This document shows, in pieces, positions 41,049 through 50,132 of a stretch of 64,000 bases of DNA. The position numbers and the translations under genes were made by a program. The stretch comes from an uncultured Pseudokineococcus sp. Its GTDB lineage: Bacteria > Actinomycetota > Actinomycetes > Actinomycetales > Quadrisphaeraceae. The notes under the pieces are model-generated. The model searched no databases and had not been told where the DNA came from. It worked only from the letters and a program-made list of their open reading frames with translations. The stretch covers positions 1 through 64,000 of the forward strand of contig NZ_CANMAA010000012.1 in the NCBI RefSeq assembly GCF_947495735.1, given 5' to 3'. Numbering within the stretch: position 1 is the first letter of the stretch; every line of letters starts with the position of its first letter.

Positions 41049-41134
41049 CCTCAGACGGTCGTCCCCGCGGGGACAGACCCCGAGGTCTGCGCCCACGTCG
41101 TGCAGATCCGGCGCTCGGCCACCAGGGTGGTGGC

Positions 41135-41932
41135 ATGACGACACAGGCGACGTCCTTGCCCGGACCCACCGCGTCCCTGCCCGGCGGCGGCTCGATGCCG
41201 CTGCTCGGGCTCGGGACCTGGCAGTCCGACGGCGACGACTGCTACCGGTCGGTCCTGTCGGCCCTCGAGGTCGGCTACCGGCACATCGACACGGCCACCG
41301 GCTACGGCAACGAGGACCAGGTCGGCCGCGCCCTGGCCGACTCCGGGGTCCCGCGCGACGAGGTCTTCGTGACGACCAAGATGCCGCCGGACGAGGCCGG
41401 CCGCGCCCGCGAGGTCCTCTCCCGCTCCCTGGAGCTGCTCGGGCTGGACTTCGTCGACCTCTGGCTCATCCACTGGCCCCCCGGCGGCGAGGCCAGCCCG
41501 CAGACGTGGGAGCACTTCCTGGCCGCCCGCTCCGACCGCCAGGCCCGCGACGTCGGCGTCAGCAACTACAGCACCGCGCAGCTGGACGAGCTGATCCGCT
41601 CCTCCGGGGAGGCGCCGGCGGTCGACCAGGTGCCGTGGGCGCCGGCGCTGCACGACCAGCAGTTCCTCGACGAGTGCCGCGAGCGCGGCGTCGTCGTCGA
41701 GGGCTACAGCCCCTTCAAGAAGACGGACATGAGCGACCCGGTCCTGACCGAGATCGCCGAGGGCCACGGCGTCACCCCGCAGCAGGTCGTCCTGCGCTGG
41801 CACCTCGACCGCGGCGTCGTCGTGATCCCGAAGTCCGTCACGCCCGAGCGCATCGCGGCCAACGCCGACGTCTTCGGGTTCTCCCTCTCCGAGGACGAGG
41901 TCCGGCGCGTCGACGGGCTCGCCGCCGGCTGA
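41135..41932 (+). CDS. aldo/keto reductase (2,5-diketo-D-gluconate reductase-like)
   Basis: Blocks typical of the AKR5 type: MPLLGLGTWQSDGDDCYRSVLSALEVGYRHIDTATGYGNEDQVGRAL (Asp and Tyr of the catalytic tetrad), TTKMPP (Lys), DLWLIHWPP (His), and the NADPH loop IPKSVTPERIAANADVFGF. At 265 residues it is normal. CAGGGT lies 6 nt before ATG 41135. A 14-bp stem terminator follows. Confidence 0.92.
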   Translation: MTTQATSLPGPTASLPGGGSMPLLGLGTWQSDGDDCYRSVLSALEVGYRHIDTATGYGNEDQVGRALADSGVPRDEVFVTTKMPPDEAGRAREVLSRSLELLGLDFVDLWLIHWPPGGEASPQTWEHFLAARSDRQARDVGVSNYSTAQLDELIRSSGEAPAVDQVPWAPALHDQQFLDECRERGVVVEGYSPFKKTDMSDPVLTEIAEGHGVTPQQVVLRWHLDRGVVVIPKSVTPERIAANADVFGFSLSEDEVRRVDGLAAG

Positions 41933-41970
41933 CGCCCGCCCTCCTCGCCGCGCCCCCAGGGCGCCGCCGC

Positions 41971-42002
41971 GCCCCCGGTCCTCCTCGCGGAGGACCGGGG
42001 GC
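41971..42002 (+). terminator. strong hairpin after the aldo/keto reductase
   Basis: GCCCCCGGTCCTCC-TCGC-GGAGGACCGGGGGC: a perfect 14-bp stem with a TCGC tetraloop 38 bases after the stop. No T run follows, as is common in actinobacteria. Confidence 0.75.
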
Positions 42003-42128
42003 GCGCGTGCGCGCGGTCCGAGGTCGCGCGGAGCCTTGACGCGGGGGCGGGCGAGGCGATGGGCTCGCGGGAGAGGGGTGCGCGCTCCGCGGCCGGCCCG
42101 GTCGCCGCGGCCCCCGCCGGAGGCCGCC

Positions 42129-42530
42129 GTGCCCATGATCTTCGTCAACCTCCCCGTGGACGACGTGCAGCGCTCCGCGGACTTCTTCTCCCGGCTCGGG
42201 CTCGACGTGGACGACCTGCCGGGCGACGACCGCAGCGCCAGCGTCGTGGTCGGGCGGGACGCCGCGGTGCTCCTGCTGGAGCGCGGCCGCTTCGCCCAGC
42301 TCGGCCCGGGTCCGGTCGCCGCGGCCGGGGACCCCCGGGAGGTGGTCCTGTGCCTGTCGGCGTCCTCCCGCGAGGAGGTGGACGACATCGCCGCGCGCGC
42401 GGAGACCGAGGGCGGGGCGTGCCGCACGCCCGCGCAGGACGACGGCTCGGTCTACCGGCGGACCTTCCTGGACCCCGACGGGCACGCGTGGGGCGTGCTG
42501 TGGATGGACCCCGCCGCCCCCGCGGCCTGA
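42129..42530 (+). CDS. VOC-superfamily protein
   Basis: The 133 residues are a glyoxalase/bleomycin-resistance fold: MIFVNLPVDDVQRSADFFSRLGLDVDDL, VVVGRDAAVLLLERGRF and RTFLDPDGHAWGVLWMDP. Such proteins can bind metals and act as lactoylglutathione-lyase-like or antibiotic-binding proteins. GTG 42129 has GGAGG with a 6-nt gap. It stands alone between two terminator/promoter regions. Confidence 0.8.
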   Translation: MPMIFVNLPVDDVQRSADFFSRLGLDVDDLPGDDRSASVVVGRDAAVLLLERGRFAQLGPGPVAAAGDPREVVLCLSASSREEVDDIAARAETEGGACRTPAQDDGSVYRRTFLDPDGHAWGVLWMDPAAPAA

Positions 42531-42586
42531 CGGCGCCTCCCCGGTGCCGGGCGGCGGTCCCGGTGCAGGCCCGAGGGGACGCAGGC

Positions 42587-42605
42587 GGAGGTTAGGCTCC
42601 CCTGC
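42587..42605 (+). promoter_or_regulatory. probable IdeR/DtxR iron box overlapping a leaderless promoter
   Basis: The 19 bases GGAGGTTAGGCTCCCCTGC match the IdeR/DtxR consensus TTAGGTTAGGCTAACCTAA at 13 positions, with the central AGGTTAGGCT intact. They contain the -10 element TAGGCT (42593-42598), and the ATG of the iron-type permease follows at 42606, so a bound repressor would block transcription start. The transport genes downstream agree with iron control. Confidence 0.7.
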
Positions 42606-43676
42606 ATGAGCGCGTCGGCCGGGACGTCGGGGCCTCCCCGGCTCCGCGCGTCGCCGCCCGCGCCGGCTCGCCGCCGCACGGGCGCGCTCGTGGTCGCCGT
42701 GGTCCTCGCCGTCGCCGCCGTGGGCGCCGCCGCCCTCCTGAGCCTGGCGCTCGGGTCGCGCAGCGTCCCGCTCGGCACGGTCGTCGAGGCCCTCGCGGCG
42801 CCGGACCGCACGAGCACCGACCACCTGGTGGTCCTCGACCTGCGCCTCCCGCGCACGGTCGTGGGGCTGGTGGTCGGCGTCGCCCTCGGCCTCGCCGGCG
42901 CGGTGATGCAGGGCCTGACGCGGAACCCGCTGGCCGACCCGGGGCTCCTCGGCGTGAACGCCGGCGCCGCCACGGCCGTCGTCCTCGCCATCAGCGTCCT
43001 CGGCGTCACGAGCCCGCTCGGCTACGTCTGGTTCGCCCTGCTCGGGGCGGCGGCGGCGTCCGTGGTCGTCTACGGCGTTGCGGCCACCGGGCGCGAGGGG
43101 GCGACGCCGGTCAAGCTCACCCTCGCGGGCGCGGCGGTCAGCGCGATGCTGCTGTCGGTGCTGACGGCCGTCCTCGTGGTGGACACCGCGACCTTCGACC
43201 AGTTCCGCTTCTGGCAGGTCGGCTCGCTGTCGGGGCGCGACCTGTCCGTCGTCGCGGCGGTGCTCCCCCTCCTCGTGGTCGGCGTGCTGCTGGCGCTGGC
43301 GCTCGGGCCCCTGCTGGACGCCCTGTCGCTGGGGGAGGACGTGGCGCGCGGCCTCGGCCAGCGCACCCGGCTCGTCCGGCTGCTGGGCGCGCTCGCCGTC
43401 GTGCTGCTGTGCGGCACGGCGACGGCGCTGGCCGGCCCCATCGCCTTCGTGGGCCTCGCCGTCCCGCACCTGGTGCGGGCGCTGACGGGCCCCGCGCACC
43501 GGTGGCTCCTGCCGCTGTCGGCGCTCGTGGCGCCGGTCCTGCTCCTGCTCGCCGACGTCCTCGGGCGGGTGCTGGCACGTCCGGGGGAGCTGCAGGTCGG
43601 CATCGTCACGGCGTTCCTGGGAGCCCCCGTCCTCGTCGCCGTCGTGCGGCGCCGGCGCGGGGCGGTGGAGCTGTGA
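42606..43676 (+). CDS. iron-siderophore ABC permease, FecCD family
   Basis: About nine or ten hydrophobic segments with the family pattern LRLPRTVVGLVVGVALGLAGAVMQGLTRNPLADPGLLGVNAGA, then FRFWQVGSLSGRDLS and PIAFVGLAVPHLVRALTGPAHRWLLPLSAL. At 356 residues it is typical. It starts leaderless from the iron box. Its stop overlaps GTG 43673 of the second permease. The pair would form the membrane channel. Confidence 0.95.
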   Translation: MSASAGTSGPPRLRASPPAPARRRTGALVVAVVLAVAAVGAAALLSLALGSRSVPLGTVVEALAAPDRTSTDHLVVLDLRLPRTVVGLVVGVALGLAGAVMQGLTRNPLADPGLLGVNAGAATAVVLAISVLGVTSPLGYVWFALLGAAAASVVVYGVAATGREGATPVKLTLAGAAVSAMLLSVLTAVLVVDTATFDQFRFWQVGSLSGRDLSVVAAVLPLLVVGVLLALALGPLLDALSLGEDVARGLGQRTRLVRLLGALAVVLLCGTATALAGPIAFVGLAVPHLVRALTGPAHRWLLPLSALVAPVLLLLADVLGRVLARPGELQVGIVTAFLGAPVLVAVVRRRRGAVEL

Positions 43677-44785
43677 CCGCGACCACGGGTCGCCGGCCGG
43701 CCGGCCCGCTGCCGCACCGCGAGCTGGGCGCTCCCGACCCCGCCGCCGACCGCGTGGGCGCGGCGCGCGAGGCGGTCCGCCGCTCGCGCCGCGAGGCCCG
43801 CCGTCGGAGCGCCGGTGTCCGGGGCGTGCTCGCCGCGCTGGTGCTCGGGCTCCTGCTGGTCGCCCTGTCCGTCGGCGACTTCCCGCTCTCGCCCGTCGAG
43901 GTCCTCGGGGCGCTGGTGGGCCGGGGGGAGGGCGGCGCCGAGCTCGTCGTCCTGCAGCTGCGGCTGCCGCGGGCCCTGGCCGCCGTCGTCGCGGGGGCCT
44001 GCTTCGGGGTCTCCGGGGCCGTGCTCCAGGCGCTCCTGCGCAACCCGCTGGCGAGCCCGGACATCATCGGCATCTCCGCCGGTGCCGGTGCCGCGGCCGT
44101 CGTGGCCATCCTCGGCCTGGGCCTGTCGGGGCTCGCCGTCTCCGCCGCCGCGGCGCTGGGGGCGCTCGCCACGGCCCTCGCCGTCGCCGCCCTGGCCACG
44201 CGCGGGTCGCTGAGCGGCTACCGCTTCGTCCTCGTCGGGATCGGCGCGGCCGCCCTGCTCAACGCCGTCACCAGCTTCGCCCTCACCCGCGCCCAGGCCA
44301 CCGACGCGGCCCAGGCCCTGGTGTGGATCACCGGCAGCCTCAACGGCACCGACTGGGACGCCGTCGGCCCGCTGCTGCTGGGCGCCGGGGTGCTCCTGCC
44401 GGTCTCCCTCGTCGCCAGCCGCGCGCTGTCCGGCCTCGGCGTGGGCGACGACGCCGCGGCGGGCCTGGGGCTGCGCGTCGGCCGCGCGCGGCTGCTCCTG
44501 GTCGTCGTCGCGGTCGGGCTGGCGGCGGTGGCCACGGCCGCCGCGGGCCCGGTGGCGTTCGTGGCGCTCGTGGCGGCGCCCATCGCCCGGCGGCTGCTGC
44601 CGGGCCGCAGCGCGCTGGGGGCCTCGGCGCTCGTGGGCGCGCTGGTGCTGAGCGCGTCGGACCTGGTCGCCCAGCACGCGCCGCTGCTGCCGCAGCTGCC
44701 GGTGGGCGTCGTCACGGGCGTGGTCGGCGCCCCGTACCTGCTGTGGCTGCTCGTGCGCGCCGGGCGCGACGGGACGGCGGGCTGA
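43673..44785 (+). CDS. iron-siderophore ABC permease, second FecCD subunit
   Basis: [48 protein letters not shown] is the FecCD core, followed by [12 protein letters not shown] and [20 protein letters not shown]. An extra basic N-terminal tail of about 45 residues precedes the first helix. The two different subunits are expected to heterodimerise. GTG 43673 overlaps the first permease stop; the ATPase begins 1 nt after this stop. Confidence 0.95.
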   Translation: MTATTGRRPAGPLPHRELGAPDPAADRVGAAREAVRRSRREARRRSAGVRGVLAALVLGLLLVALSVGDFPLSPVEVLGALVGRGEGGAELVVLQLRLPRALAAVVAGACFGVSGAVLQALLRNPLASPDIIGISAGAGAAAVVAILGLGLSGLAVSAAAALGALATALAVAALATRGSLSGYRFVLVGIGAAALLNAVTSFALTRAQATDAAQALVWITGSLNGTDWDAVGPLLLGAGVLLPVSLVASRALSGLGVGDDAAAGLGLRVGRARLLLVVVAVGLAAVATAAAGPVAFVALVAAPIARRLLPGRSALGASALVGALVLSASDLVAQHAPLLPQLPVGVVTGVVGAPYLLWLLVRAGRDGTAG

Positions 44786-44786
44786 C

Positions 44787-45611
44787 ATGACCGCCGAGCG
44801 CTCCCTCGTCGTCTCCGGCCTCTCCCTGTCCTACGACGACCGCGAGGTCGTCCGCGACCTGTCGCTCACGGTGCCGCCGGGGCAGGTGACCGTCGTCGTC
44901 GGCGCCAACGCGTGCGGCAAGTCGACGCTGCTGCGCGGCATCGCCCGCCTGCTCGCCCCGACGTCCGGCGCCGTCCTGCTCGACGGGCGCGCGGTCCACC
45001 GGATGCCCACCAGGGAGGTGGCCGAGGTGATGGGGATCCTGCCGCAGAACCCGTCGGCGCCCGGCGGCATCACCGTCGCCGACCTGGTCGGCCGCGGCCG
45101 CTACCCGCACCAGGGGTGGCTGCGCCGGTGGACCCCCGACGACGAGGACGCGGTCGCGCGGGCCCTCGCGTGGACGGGCACCGAGGAGCTGGCCGACCGC
45201 CCGGTGGACGAGCTCTCCGGCGGGCAGCGCCAGCGGGTGTGGATCGCGATGGCGCTGGCGCAGGAGACCGAGGTGCTGCTGCTCGACGAGCCGACGACGT
45301 TCCTCGACCTGGCCCACCAGGTGGAGGTCCTCGACCTGCTGACGGACCTCAACCACCGCGGCACCACCGTCGTGCTGGTGCTGCACGACCTCAACCTCGC
45401 GTGCCGCTACGCCGACCACGTCGTCGCGATGCGGGACGGCGCGGTGGTCGCCGAGGGGCGCCCGGCCGACGTCATCACCCCCGAGACCGTGCGCGCCGTC
45501 TACGGCCTGGAGTGCCAGGTGGTGCCCGACCCGGTGTGCGGGACGCCGATGGTCGTGCCGCTCGGCCGCCACCACTGCGGCACCGCCCGGCGGGGGCCCT
45601 CCGCGACCTGA
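44787..45611 (+). CDS. iron-siderophore ABC ATPase, FecE/FepC-like
   Basis: Walker [10 protein letters not shown] (about 39-47), signature LSGGQRQR and Walker [13 protein letters not shown], the form usual for FepC/FecE ATPases, with [18 protein letters not shown]. The C-terminus ends with three cysteines/histidines in the last 40 residues (DPVCGTP and RHHCG). No substrate-binding protein gene is adjacent, so it must come from elsewhere. The third gene of the iron operon. Confidence 0.95.
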   Translation: MTAERSLVVSGLSLSYDDREVVRDLSLTVPPGQVTVVVGANACGKSTLLRGIARLLAPTSGAVLLDGRAVHRMPTREVAEVMGILPQNPSAPGGITVADLVGRGRYPHQGWLRRWTPDDEDAVARALAWTGTEELADRPVDELSGGQRQRVWIAMALAQETEVLLLDEPTTFLDLAHQVEVLDLLTDLNHRGTTVVLVLHDLNLACRYADHVVAMRDGAVVAEGRPADVITPETVRAVYGLECQVVPDPVCGTPMVVPLGRHHCGTARRGPSAT

Positions 45612-45636
45612 GGGGGTCGCCGCCCGGACCGCCCCT

Positions 45637-45672
45637 GCCGGGCGTGCGGGCCGCGCCCGCGGGACGCCCGGC
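45637..45672. terminator. bidirectional hairpin between the iron operon and pmt
   Basis: GCCGGGCGT (45637-45645) pairs with ACGCCCGGC (45664-45672); inside, GCGGGC pairs with GCCCGC. It lies between two stop codons, immediately next to the pmt stop. Confidence 0.65.
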
Positions 45673-47295
45673 TCAGATCCAGCTCGAGAGCCACATCCGC
45701 CAGCGCCACTGGTCGGTGGGGATGACCTGCGCCGTCCAGACCGGCCAGAAGAAGGCCGCCGCGAGCACGGCCGCGACCACCACGGCCCCGGCGACGGCGG
45801 CGCCCCAGCGGCGCCGTCCGGCCGGCGCCGAGGGCGGCCCGAGCACCATCCCGAGCAGCATCGTCAGCGCCAGGACGACGTAGGGCGCGAAGGCGACCGA
45901 GTAGAAGGTGTAGACGGTCCGCTCCGGGTAGAGGAACCACGGCAGGTACAGGCCGGCGAGGGGCGCGAGGACGGCGCCCGCGCGCCAGTCGCGGCGCAGC
46001 GCCCAGACGCCGAGGAGGACCACCACGGCGAGGGCGCCGCCCCACCAGACCACGGGGTTGCCGAGCGCCGTGATGGCGCGCGAGCACGCGCTCACGGCGC
46101 ACCCGTCGACGCCGAGGGTCGGGTCCTCGTAGAAGAACGACGTCGGGCGGCCCTGCACGAGCCAGGACTCGGGGCTCGCCTCGTAGGGGTGGGGGGTGCT
46201 CAGGCCGACGTGGAAGCCGTACACGTCCTGGTGGTAGCGCCACAGGGAGGCGAGGCCGTCGGGCAGCCAGGGGAGGAAGTCGGGGCGCTCGGCGGCGTAC
46301 TGGCGCAGGTGCGCCCCGGTGCTGGCGAACCACCCCGCCCACGTGGCCAGGTAGGTCCCGAGCGCCACGAGGAGCATCCCGAAGGCCGCCGGCACGCCGT
46401 CCTGCAGCACGCCGCCGGCGAACCAGTGCCGCACGCCCGCGGCGCGCCGGGCGCCGGCGTCCCAGAGGACGCTCAGGAGCCCGAGGGCGGCGAAGGCGTA
46501 GAGCCCCGACCACTTCGTCCCGACGGCGAGCCCGAGGCAGACCGCGGCCACCAGCCGCCAGTGCCGCACCAGGAGCCACGGGCCCAGGCCGCCCAGGCGC
46601 GCCCCGCCCGGCCCCCGGGCCGCGACCACCCGGGCGAGACGGGCGCGGCTGGCGTCGCGGTCCAGCAGCAGCGCGCCGAAGGCCGCGAGCACCCAGAACA
46701 TGACGAAGACGTCGAGCAGGCCGGTGCGCGAGTGCACGAGGTGCTGGCCGTCGACCGCCAGGAGCAGCCCCGCCACGACGCCGAGGAGCGTGGAGGAGAA
46801 GAGCCGTCGCGCGATGCGCGCGAGCAGCAGGACCGACAGGGTGCCCGCGACCGCCGCCCCGAGCCGCCACCCGGCGGAGCTGTCCTGGCCGAGCACCAGC
46901 TGCCCCAGCGCCAGCACCCACTTGCCCACCGGCGGGTGGACGGGGAAGTCGGCCTCCTCCAGCGGGGACGGCGTCCCGGCGGCGAAGGCCTCGTCCGCGC
47001 CCTCGGGCCAGCTCAGCTCGTAGCCGGCGACCAGGAAGGAGTACGCCTGCTTGACGTAGTAGGTCTCGTCGAAGACGAGCCGGCGCGGTTCTCCCAGGTC
47101 CACCAGCCGCAGCACCGCGGCGAGCGCGGTCACCAGGAGCGGGCCGACCCAGCCCCGCAGGACGTCGGTCGGCGTGCGCCCGACGAGCCGCGCGCGCAGC
47201 GAGGCGACGTCCTCGTGCGCGCCCGTCCCGCGCGGCGGGCCGTCGGCGCCCGGGGCGGGGGAGCCCGCGGGTCGGGCGGCCGACGTGGTGCTCAC
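45673..47295 (-). CDS. pmt: protein O-mannosyltransferase (GT39)
   Basis: Transfers mannose from polyprenyl-phosphate-mannose to secreted proteins. The catalytic loop RRLVFDETYYVKQAYSF carries the DE pair, followed by HPPVGKWVLALGQ, and about ten membrane helices. GTG 47295 (start MSTTSAARPAG) is chosen because TAGCAT lies 7 nt upstream; the ATG at 47304 lies inside that -10 element. It is divergent from rsmI, as Rv1002c is from Rv1003 in M. tuberculosis. Confidence 0.93.
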   Translation of the reverse strand: MSTTSAARPAGSPAPGADGPPRGTGAHEDVASLRARLVGRTPTDVLRGWVGPLLVTALAAVLRLVDLGEPRRLVFDETYYVKQAYSFLVAGYELSWPEGADEAFAAGTPSPLEEADFPVHPPVGKWVLALGQLVLGQDSSAGWRLGAAVAGTLSVLLLARIARRLFSSTLLGVVAGLLLAVDGQHLVHSRTGLLDVFVMFWVLAAFGALLLDRDASRARLARVVAARGPGGARLGGLGPWLLVRHWRLVAAVCLGLAVGTKWSGLYAFAALGLLSVLWDAGARRAAGVRHWFAGGVLQDGVPAAFGMLLVALGTYLATWAGWFASTGAHLRQYAAERPDFLPWLPDGLASLWRYHQDVYGFHVGLSTPHPYEASPESWLVQGRPTSFFYEDPTLGVDGCAVSACSRAITALGNPVVWWGGALAVVVLLGVWALRRDWRAGAVLAPLAGLYLPWFLYPERTVYTFYSVAFAPYVVLALTMLLGMVLGPPSAPAGRRRWGAAVAGAVVVAAVLAAAFFWPVWTAQVIPTDQWRWRMWLSSWI

Positions 47296-47420
47296 GCGCC
47301 GCATGCTAGGCGGGGCCCCGGTCCGCGCGGCGCCGCTCCCGGCGCGCGTCGCCCCCGGGCCCTCGCGCGGCCCGGTGCGCGGTCCGGCGGCGCTGCGGCG
47401 GCCCCTGCGAGACTGCCGCG

Positions 47421-48449
47421 GTGAGGGACAGCGACGACCACGGCCCCGTCGACGAGAGCCCCGTCGACGAGAGCCCCGCCGACGACGGCCTCGTCGGCGA
47501 CGGCCTCGTCGGCGAGGACCCCGACGAGGGCGGTCCCGTCGACGACGCCCTCGAGGAGGACGGCCGCGAGGAGGACGAGGGGCTGACCCCGCCGCTCGCG
47601 CCCGTCGCCCCGCGCCCCGGGGGGCGCCTGCTGCTGGCGGCCACCCCCATCGGCGACGCGCGGGACGCGCCGCCCCGCCTGGCGCACCTGCTCGCCACCG
47701 CGGACCTCGTGGCGGCGGAGGACACCCGGCGCCTGCGCCGGCTGCTGCGCGCCCTCGACGTCGAGCCGCGCGGGCGCGTGGTGTCCTGCCACGAGCACAA
47801 CGAGGCCGCCCGCGCCGACGAGGTCGTCGCCGTCGTGCGCGCCGGGGGCACCGCGGTGCTCGTCAGCGACGCCGGCATGCCGTCCGTCTCCGACCCCGGC
47901 TTCCGCCTGGTCCAGGCGATGGTCGCGGCGGACCTGCCCGTCAGCGCCGTGCCCGGCCCCTCGGCGGTGCTCGCGGCGCTGGCCGTCTCCGGGCTGCCCA
48001 CCGACCGCTTCTCCTTCGAGGGGTTCCTGCCCCGCCGCGACGGCGAGCGCCGGCGGGTGCTCGGGGACCTGGTGGACGAGCGCCGCACGATGGTCTTCTT
48101 CGAGTCGCCCCACCGCCTCGGCGCCTCGCTCGCGGTGATGGCGGAGGTGCTCGGCGGCGACCGGCGCGCGGCCGTCTGCCGCGAGCTGACGAAGACCTAC
48201 GAGGAGGTCGTGCGCGACGACCTCGACGGGCTGGTCGCCTGGTCGGACCGGACGGTGCTGGGGGAGGTCACGCTCGTCGTCGCCGGCGCGCGGCCGCGGC
48301 GACCGGGGCCCGACGAGCTGCTCGCGCTCGTCCTGGCGCGCACCGAGGGCGGGGAGCGGCTCAAGGACGCCGCCCGGGCCGTGGCCGCCGAGCACGGCGC
48401 GACGAGCCGGGACCTCTACGACGCCGCGGTGGCCGCCCGCAAGGGCTGA
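47421..48449 (+). CDS. rsmI: 16S rRNA (cytidine-1402-2'-O)-methyltransferase
   Basis: LLLAATPIGDARDAPPRLAHLL, AAEDTRRLRRLL, LVSDAGMPSVSDPGFRLVQ, VPGPSAVLAALAVSGLPTDRFSFEGFLPRR and FFESPHRL are the RsmI blocks. An acidic, low-complexity N-terminal extension of about 65 residues with DESPVDESPADD repeats precedes it and is not part of the enzyme. GTG 47421 lies 6 nt after GAGACT. Confidence 0.94.
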   Translation: MRDSDDHGPVDESPVDESPADDGLVGDGLVGEDPDEGGPVDDALEEDGREEDEGLTPPLAPVAPRPGGRLLLAATPIGDARDAPPRLAHLLATADLVAAEDTRRLRRLLRALDVEPRGRVVSCHEHNEAARADEVVAVVRAGGTAVLVSDAGMPSVSDPGFRLVQAMVAADLPVSAVPGPSAVLAALAVSGLPTDRFSFEGFLPRRDGERRRVLGDLVDERRTMVFFESPHRLGASLAVMAEVLGGDRRAAVCRELTKTYEEVVRDDLDGLVAWSDRTVLGEVTLVVAGARPRRPGPDELLALVLARTEGGERLKDAARAVAAEHGATSRDLYDAAVAARKG

Positions 48450-48676
48450 GGCGGGCCCGGCCCCGGCCCGCCGGAGCGGGAGCGCCGCGCGCGAGGCGAC
48501 CTGCAGAGGTCCTGGTGGCGGAGCGCCGGCCCAGGTCGGGGGAGCGGCCCGCGGCCCTCGGGGCCCTTCTGCAGGTCGCCCCGCACGACCGCCCGGCACG
48601 GGCGTCCGCCGGGGCCCGCCTGTCCGCGGGGCGAGCCGTCCCGCGGCGGCGGAGGGCGCAGGTCTACCCTCCCGCC

Positions 48677-49867
48677 ATGGAGTTCCGTCGCATCCCGGGC
48701 CTGCCGCCGTACGTCTTCACGATCATCGACTCGCTGAAGATCGAGGCCCGGCGAGCCGGGCGCGACGTGGTCGACCTGGGGTTCGGCAACCCGGACATCC
48801 CCTCGCCCGAGCTGACGGTCGAGAAGCTCGCCGAGGCGGCGCGCAACACGCGCAACCACCGCTACTCCTCCTCGCGCGGGCTGCCCAAGCTCCGCCAGGC
48901 GGTGACCGACCTGTACCAGCGGCGCTTCGGCGTCACGCTCGACCCGGACGCCGAGGTCATCAGCACCATCGGCGCCAAGGAGGGGTTCAGCCACCTCATG
49001 TGGGTGCTGCTGCAGGCCGGCGACGCGGCGCTGGTGCCCTCGCCGAGCTACCCCATCCACATCTGGGGTCCCTACTTCGCGGGGGCGGACACCCGGCAGG
49101 TGTCGCTCAACGGCCCCGACGGCCCCAGCGGTGCGGCGTACGTCGACAACGTCATGGAGGCGTGGGAGATGGGGTGGCCCAAGCCCCGCGTCGTCGTGCT
49201 CTCCTTCCCGCACAACCCGACGACGGCCACCATCGAGCTGCCGGACCTGCAGCGCCTCGTCGACTGGGCGCGCGAGCGCGACGTCGTCCTGGTGCACGAC
49301 TTCGCCTACGCCGAGACGGCCTTCGACGGGTGGATGCCGCCCTCGATCCTGCAGTGCGAGGGCGCGACCGAGTGCGCGGTCGAGCTGTACTCGATGACGA
49401 AGTCCTTCTCCATGGCGGGCTGGCGCGTGGCCTTCCTCGTCGGCAACCGCGAGGTCGTCGGGGCCCTCGCCAAGCTCAAGAGCTACCTCGACTACGGCAC
49501 CTTCCAGCCCATCCAGATCGCGGCGACGGTGACCCTCAACGAGGCGCAGGACTACCCGCTCGAGGTCAACGCCGTCTACGAGTCGCGCCGCGACGCCCTC
49601 GTCGAGGGCCTCAACCGGGCGGGATGGCCGCTGCCGGCGCCCCGCGGGACGATGTTCGCCTGGGCGCGGATCCCCGAGCCGTACGCCGAGATGAAGTCCA
49701 TCGAGTTCGCCAAGCACGTCATCACCGAGTGCGACGTCGCCGTCTCGCCCGGGGTCGGCTTCGGGCCGGAGGGCGACGACTACGTGCGCTTCGCCCTCAT
49801 CGAGAACGAGCAGCGCATCGGGCAGGCCGCGCGCCAGCTGCGCAAGGGGCTCGTGAAGCTGGGCTGA
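48677..49867 (+). CDS. PLP-dependent aminotransferase, AlaC-like
   Basis: Class I aminotransferase. The N-terminus RRIPGLPPYVFTIIDSLKIEARRAGRDVVDLGFGNPDIP resembles AlaC, the glutamate-pyruvate aminotransferase. The pyridoxal-binding lysine is K242 in SMTKSFSMAGWRV, with SFPHNPTT and DFAYAE before it. At 396 residues it is full length. ATG 48677 lies 6 nt after TACCCT. A 20-bp tandem repeat starts at its last codons. Alanine, aspartate or related keto acids are possible substrates. Confidence 0.9.
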   Translation: MEFRRIPGLPPYVFTIIDSLKIEARRAGRDVVDLGFGNPDIPSPELTVEKLAEAARNTRNHRYSSSRGLPKLRQAVTDLYQRRFGVTLDPDAEVISTIGAKEGFSHLMWVLLQAGDAALVPSPSYPIHIWGPYFAGADTRQVSLNGPDGPSGAAYVDNVMEAWEMGWPKPRVVVLSFPHNPTTATIELPDLQRLVDWARERDVVLVHDFAYAETAFDGWMPPSILQCEGATECAVELYSMTKSFSMAGWRVAFLVGNREVVGALAKLKSYLDYGTFQPIQIAATVTLNEAQDYPLEVNAVYESRRDALVEGLNRAGWPLPAPRGTMFAWARIPEPYAEMKSIEFAKHVITECDVAVSPGVGFGPEGDDYVRFALIENEQRIGQAARQLRKGLVKLG

Positions 49868-49932
49868 CGCCCCCCGCACGGCCCTGACGCCCCCCGCACG
49901 GCCCTGACGCCCCCCGCACGGCCCTGACGCCG
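49864..49932. repeat. 20-bp tandem repeat overlapping the aminotransferase stop
   Basis: CTGACGCCCCCCGCACGGCC is repeated at 49864, 49884 and 49904, and a fourth begins at 49924. The first unit contains the TGA of the aminotransferase, so each later unit also carries a TGA. The 200 bp to the next gene contain nothing else recognisable. Confidence 0.85.
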
Positions 49933-50132
49933 CACCGCTCCCGCGCACCGGGTCCCGACCACGGGGCCCGGTGTCGCGGTGCCCGGGGTTCGAGCTGCCC
50001 GGAGGACGAGCCGGGCACGAGCGACACACGCGACGTCACGCGAAGTTCATGACGGGTCTACCCGAACGGGCGAACGTTGCCTAAGGTTCCCGCGGTGCGG
50101 GAACCCCGCGCGACATCGCTCAAGGGAGACAG

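Noticed and set aside
41971-42002. A regulatory RNA in the hairpin after the aldo/keto reductase
   Set aside because: It lies just after the stop with a perfect stem and a short loop, which is explained by termination.
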